From Nioella sp964229645 (GTDB lineage: Bacteria; Pseudomonadota; Alphaproteobacteria; Rhodobacterales; Rhodobacteraceae), in NCBI RefSeq assembly GCF_964229645.1, contig NZ_CAXREX010000117.1, positions 1-32,824 of the forward strand: DNA of 32,824 nt. The letters run 5' to 3'. A model generated the notes under the pieces. The model was not told the origin of the DNA. It worked only from the letters and a program-made list of their open reading frames with translations, and searched no databases. The position numbers and the translations under genes are program-made. Within the stretch, counting starts at the first letter, position 1. Each line of letters opens with the position of its first letter. Shown piece after piece: positions 31,978 to 32,824 of this stretch.

Positions 31978-32824
31978 TCAGATGAGGCTGCCCTGTTCGG
32001 GCGGCATCGGCGCAGCCAGGCCCAGATGTGCCCAGCCCTTCGATGCCAGCATCCTTCCGCGCGGCGTGCGCGCGATCAAGCCCTGTTGCAGCAGGTAAGG
32101 CTCGATCACCTCTTCGATTGCGTCCCTGCTTTCCGAAAGGGCGGCGGCCATGGTTTCAACGCCGACGGGCCCGCCGCCGTAGTTCTCGGCCATCAGGCTC
32201 ATGTAACGCCGGTCTGCTCCATCGAGCCCGAGGTGATCCACCCCAAGACGGGTCAGGGCGCTGTCGGCGATCTCCTGGGTCAGTCGTCCGTCGCCTTCCA
32301 CCAGCGCGAAATCAACCACCCGCCGCAGCAGCCGCCCGGCAATCCGGGGCGTGCCGCGCGCACGGCGGGCAATTTCCAGTGCACCTTCAGGATCGGACGG
32401 CACACCGAGCATCCGTGCCCCGCGGGTCACGATCTCGTTGAGTTCCGCGACCGTGTAGAACTGCAACCGGGTTGGAATGCCGAAGCGGTCACGCAGCGGC
32501 GTGGTCAGCAACCCGAGCCGCGTGGTCGCCCCGACAAGGGTAAAGGGCTGCAACTCGATCCGCACGGTGCGCGCGGCAGGACCCTCACCGATCACGAGGT
32601 CAAGCTCGAAATCCTCCATCGCGGGGTAGAGCACTTCTTCCACGGCCGGGTTGAGGCGGTGGATCTCGTCAATGAACAGAACGTCACGCGATTCCAGGTT
32701 GGTCAGGATCGCCGCAAGGTCGCCCGCCTTGGCCAGCACCGGGCCGGAGGTCATGCGGAAGTTCACGCCCAATTCGCGCGCCATGATCTGCGCCAGGGTC
32801 GTCTTGCCCAGACCCGGCGGCCCG
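31978..32824 (-). CDS. ruvB: Holliday junction branch migration helicase RuvB (5' end outside window)
   Basis: This is the C-terminal part of RuvB, about 282 residues up to the stop; the family is usually near 340. The Walker A GPPGLGKTTLAQ lies right at the window edge. Downstream come DVLFIDEIHRLNPAVEEVLYPAMED (Walker B), VGATTRLGLLTTPLRDRFG (sensor 1 and arginine finger region), RGTPRIAGRLLRRV, and the C-terminal winged helix (RTPRGRMLASKGWAHLG). RuvB drives branch migration with RuvA. It is the most upstream gene seen of the minus-strand block. Confidence 0.97.
   Translation of the reverse strand, partial: GPPGLGKTTLAQIMARELGVNFRMTSGPVLAKAGDLAAILTNLESRDVLFIDEIHRLNPAVEEVLYPAMEDFELDLVIGEGPAARTVRIELQPFTLVGATTRLGLLTTPLRDRFGIPTRLQFYTVAELNEIVTRGARMLGVPSDPEGALEIARRARGTPRIAGRLLRRVVDFALVEGDGRLTQEIADSALTRLGVDHLGLDGADRRYMSLMAENYGGGPVGVETMAAALSESRDAIEEVIEPYLLQQGLIARTPRGRMLASKGWAHLGLAAPMPPEQGSLI

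Noticed and set aside
1..32824. Search for CRISPR arrays, tRNA or rRNA genes, insertion sequences, prophage or defence genes.
   Set aside because: No regularly spaced identical repeats, no tRNA-like cloverleaf with its conserved arms, and no transposase, integrase or known defence domains were seen in any frame.

Overview
The window looks like a chromosomal segment of a Rhodobacterales alphaproteobacterium (Roseobacter/Rhodobacteraceae type). The reasons are its high G+C, its protein flavour, Flp pilins with the core ESGAVTVDWVVLTAA, and the gene orders fhs-folD-folD and ruvB...ybgC-tolQRAB-pal-cpoB-tilS-ftsH. This assignment comes from recognised gene content, not from a database search. I see no rRNA, tRNA, CRISPR array, transposase, integrase or phage gene. 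The window reads as core chromosome plus one tight adherence (Tad) pilus locus.

1 to 12,773 (+ strand): a Tad/Flp type IVb pilus locus. Three tandem Flp pilin genes are followed by cpaB, cpaC (secretin), an OmpA-type lipoprotein, cpaE/tadZ, cpaF/tadA, tadB, tadC, two TPR lipoproteins (tadD and a second one), a CpaA/TadV prepilin peptidase and an AAA+ ATPase with a winged-helix-like N-terminal half. A terminator-like hairpin with a T-tract follows flp1, another follows cpaB, and plain stem-loops follow flp2 and flp3. The locus is therefore probably several transcription units, with pilins expressed more strongly than the machine. No cpaD, tadE, tadF or tadG is present in the window.

12,774 to 16,525 (+): a bipartite hairpin repeat, then the helicase and phosphoesterase of the ligase-associated DNA-repair set (Lhr-like DEXH helicase and PdeM), without their usual ligase and exonuclease partners. 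A PaaI-type hotdog thioesterase follows. Between it and the convergent folD lies a run of four perfect hairpins, two of which resemble the repeat at 12,780.

16,700 to 20,209 (- strand): a tetrahydrofolate one-carbon operon, fhs, then a divergent folD paralogue, then a canonical folD. The paralogue carries Gln for the catalytic Lys and Glu for the catalytic Asp. A perfect dyad (TGTGAC-N5-GTCACA) lies in the probable fhs promoter.

20,210 to 21,550: the divergent intergenic region with a candidate 26-residue membrane peptide, a small three-helix membrane protein, and a convergent MOSC-domain protein.

21,683 to 32,824 (- strand): a long co-directional block, read from its 5' end: ruvB (cut by the window edge), a secreted protein with a CxxHxC motif, a protein of unknown family, ybgC, tolQ, tolR, tolA, tolB, pal, cpoB, tilS and ftsH. 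The first part maintains the outer membrane during division (Tol-Pal). The end is tRNA-Ile lysidine synthesis and membrane proteolysis. Several junctions overlap by 4 nt (ATGA or TTGA), which points to translational coupling.
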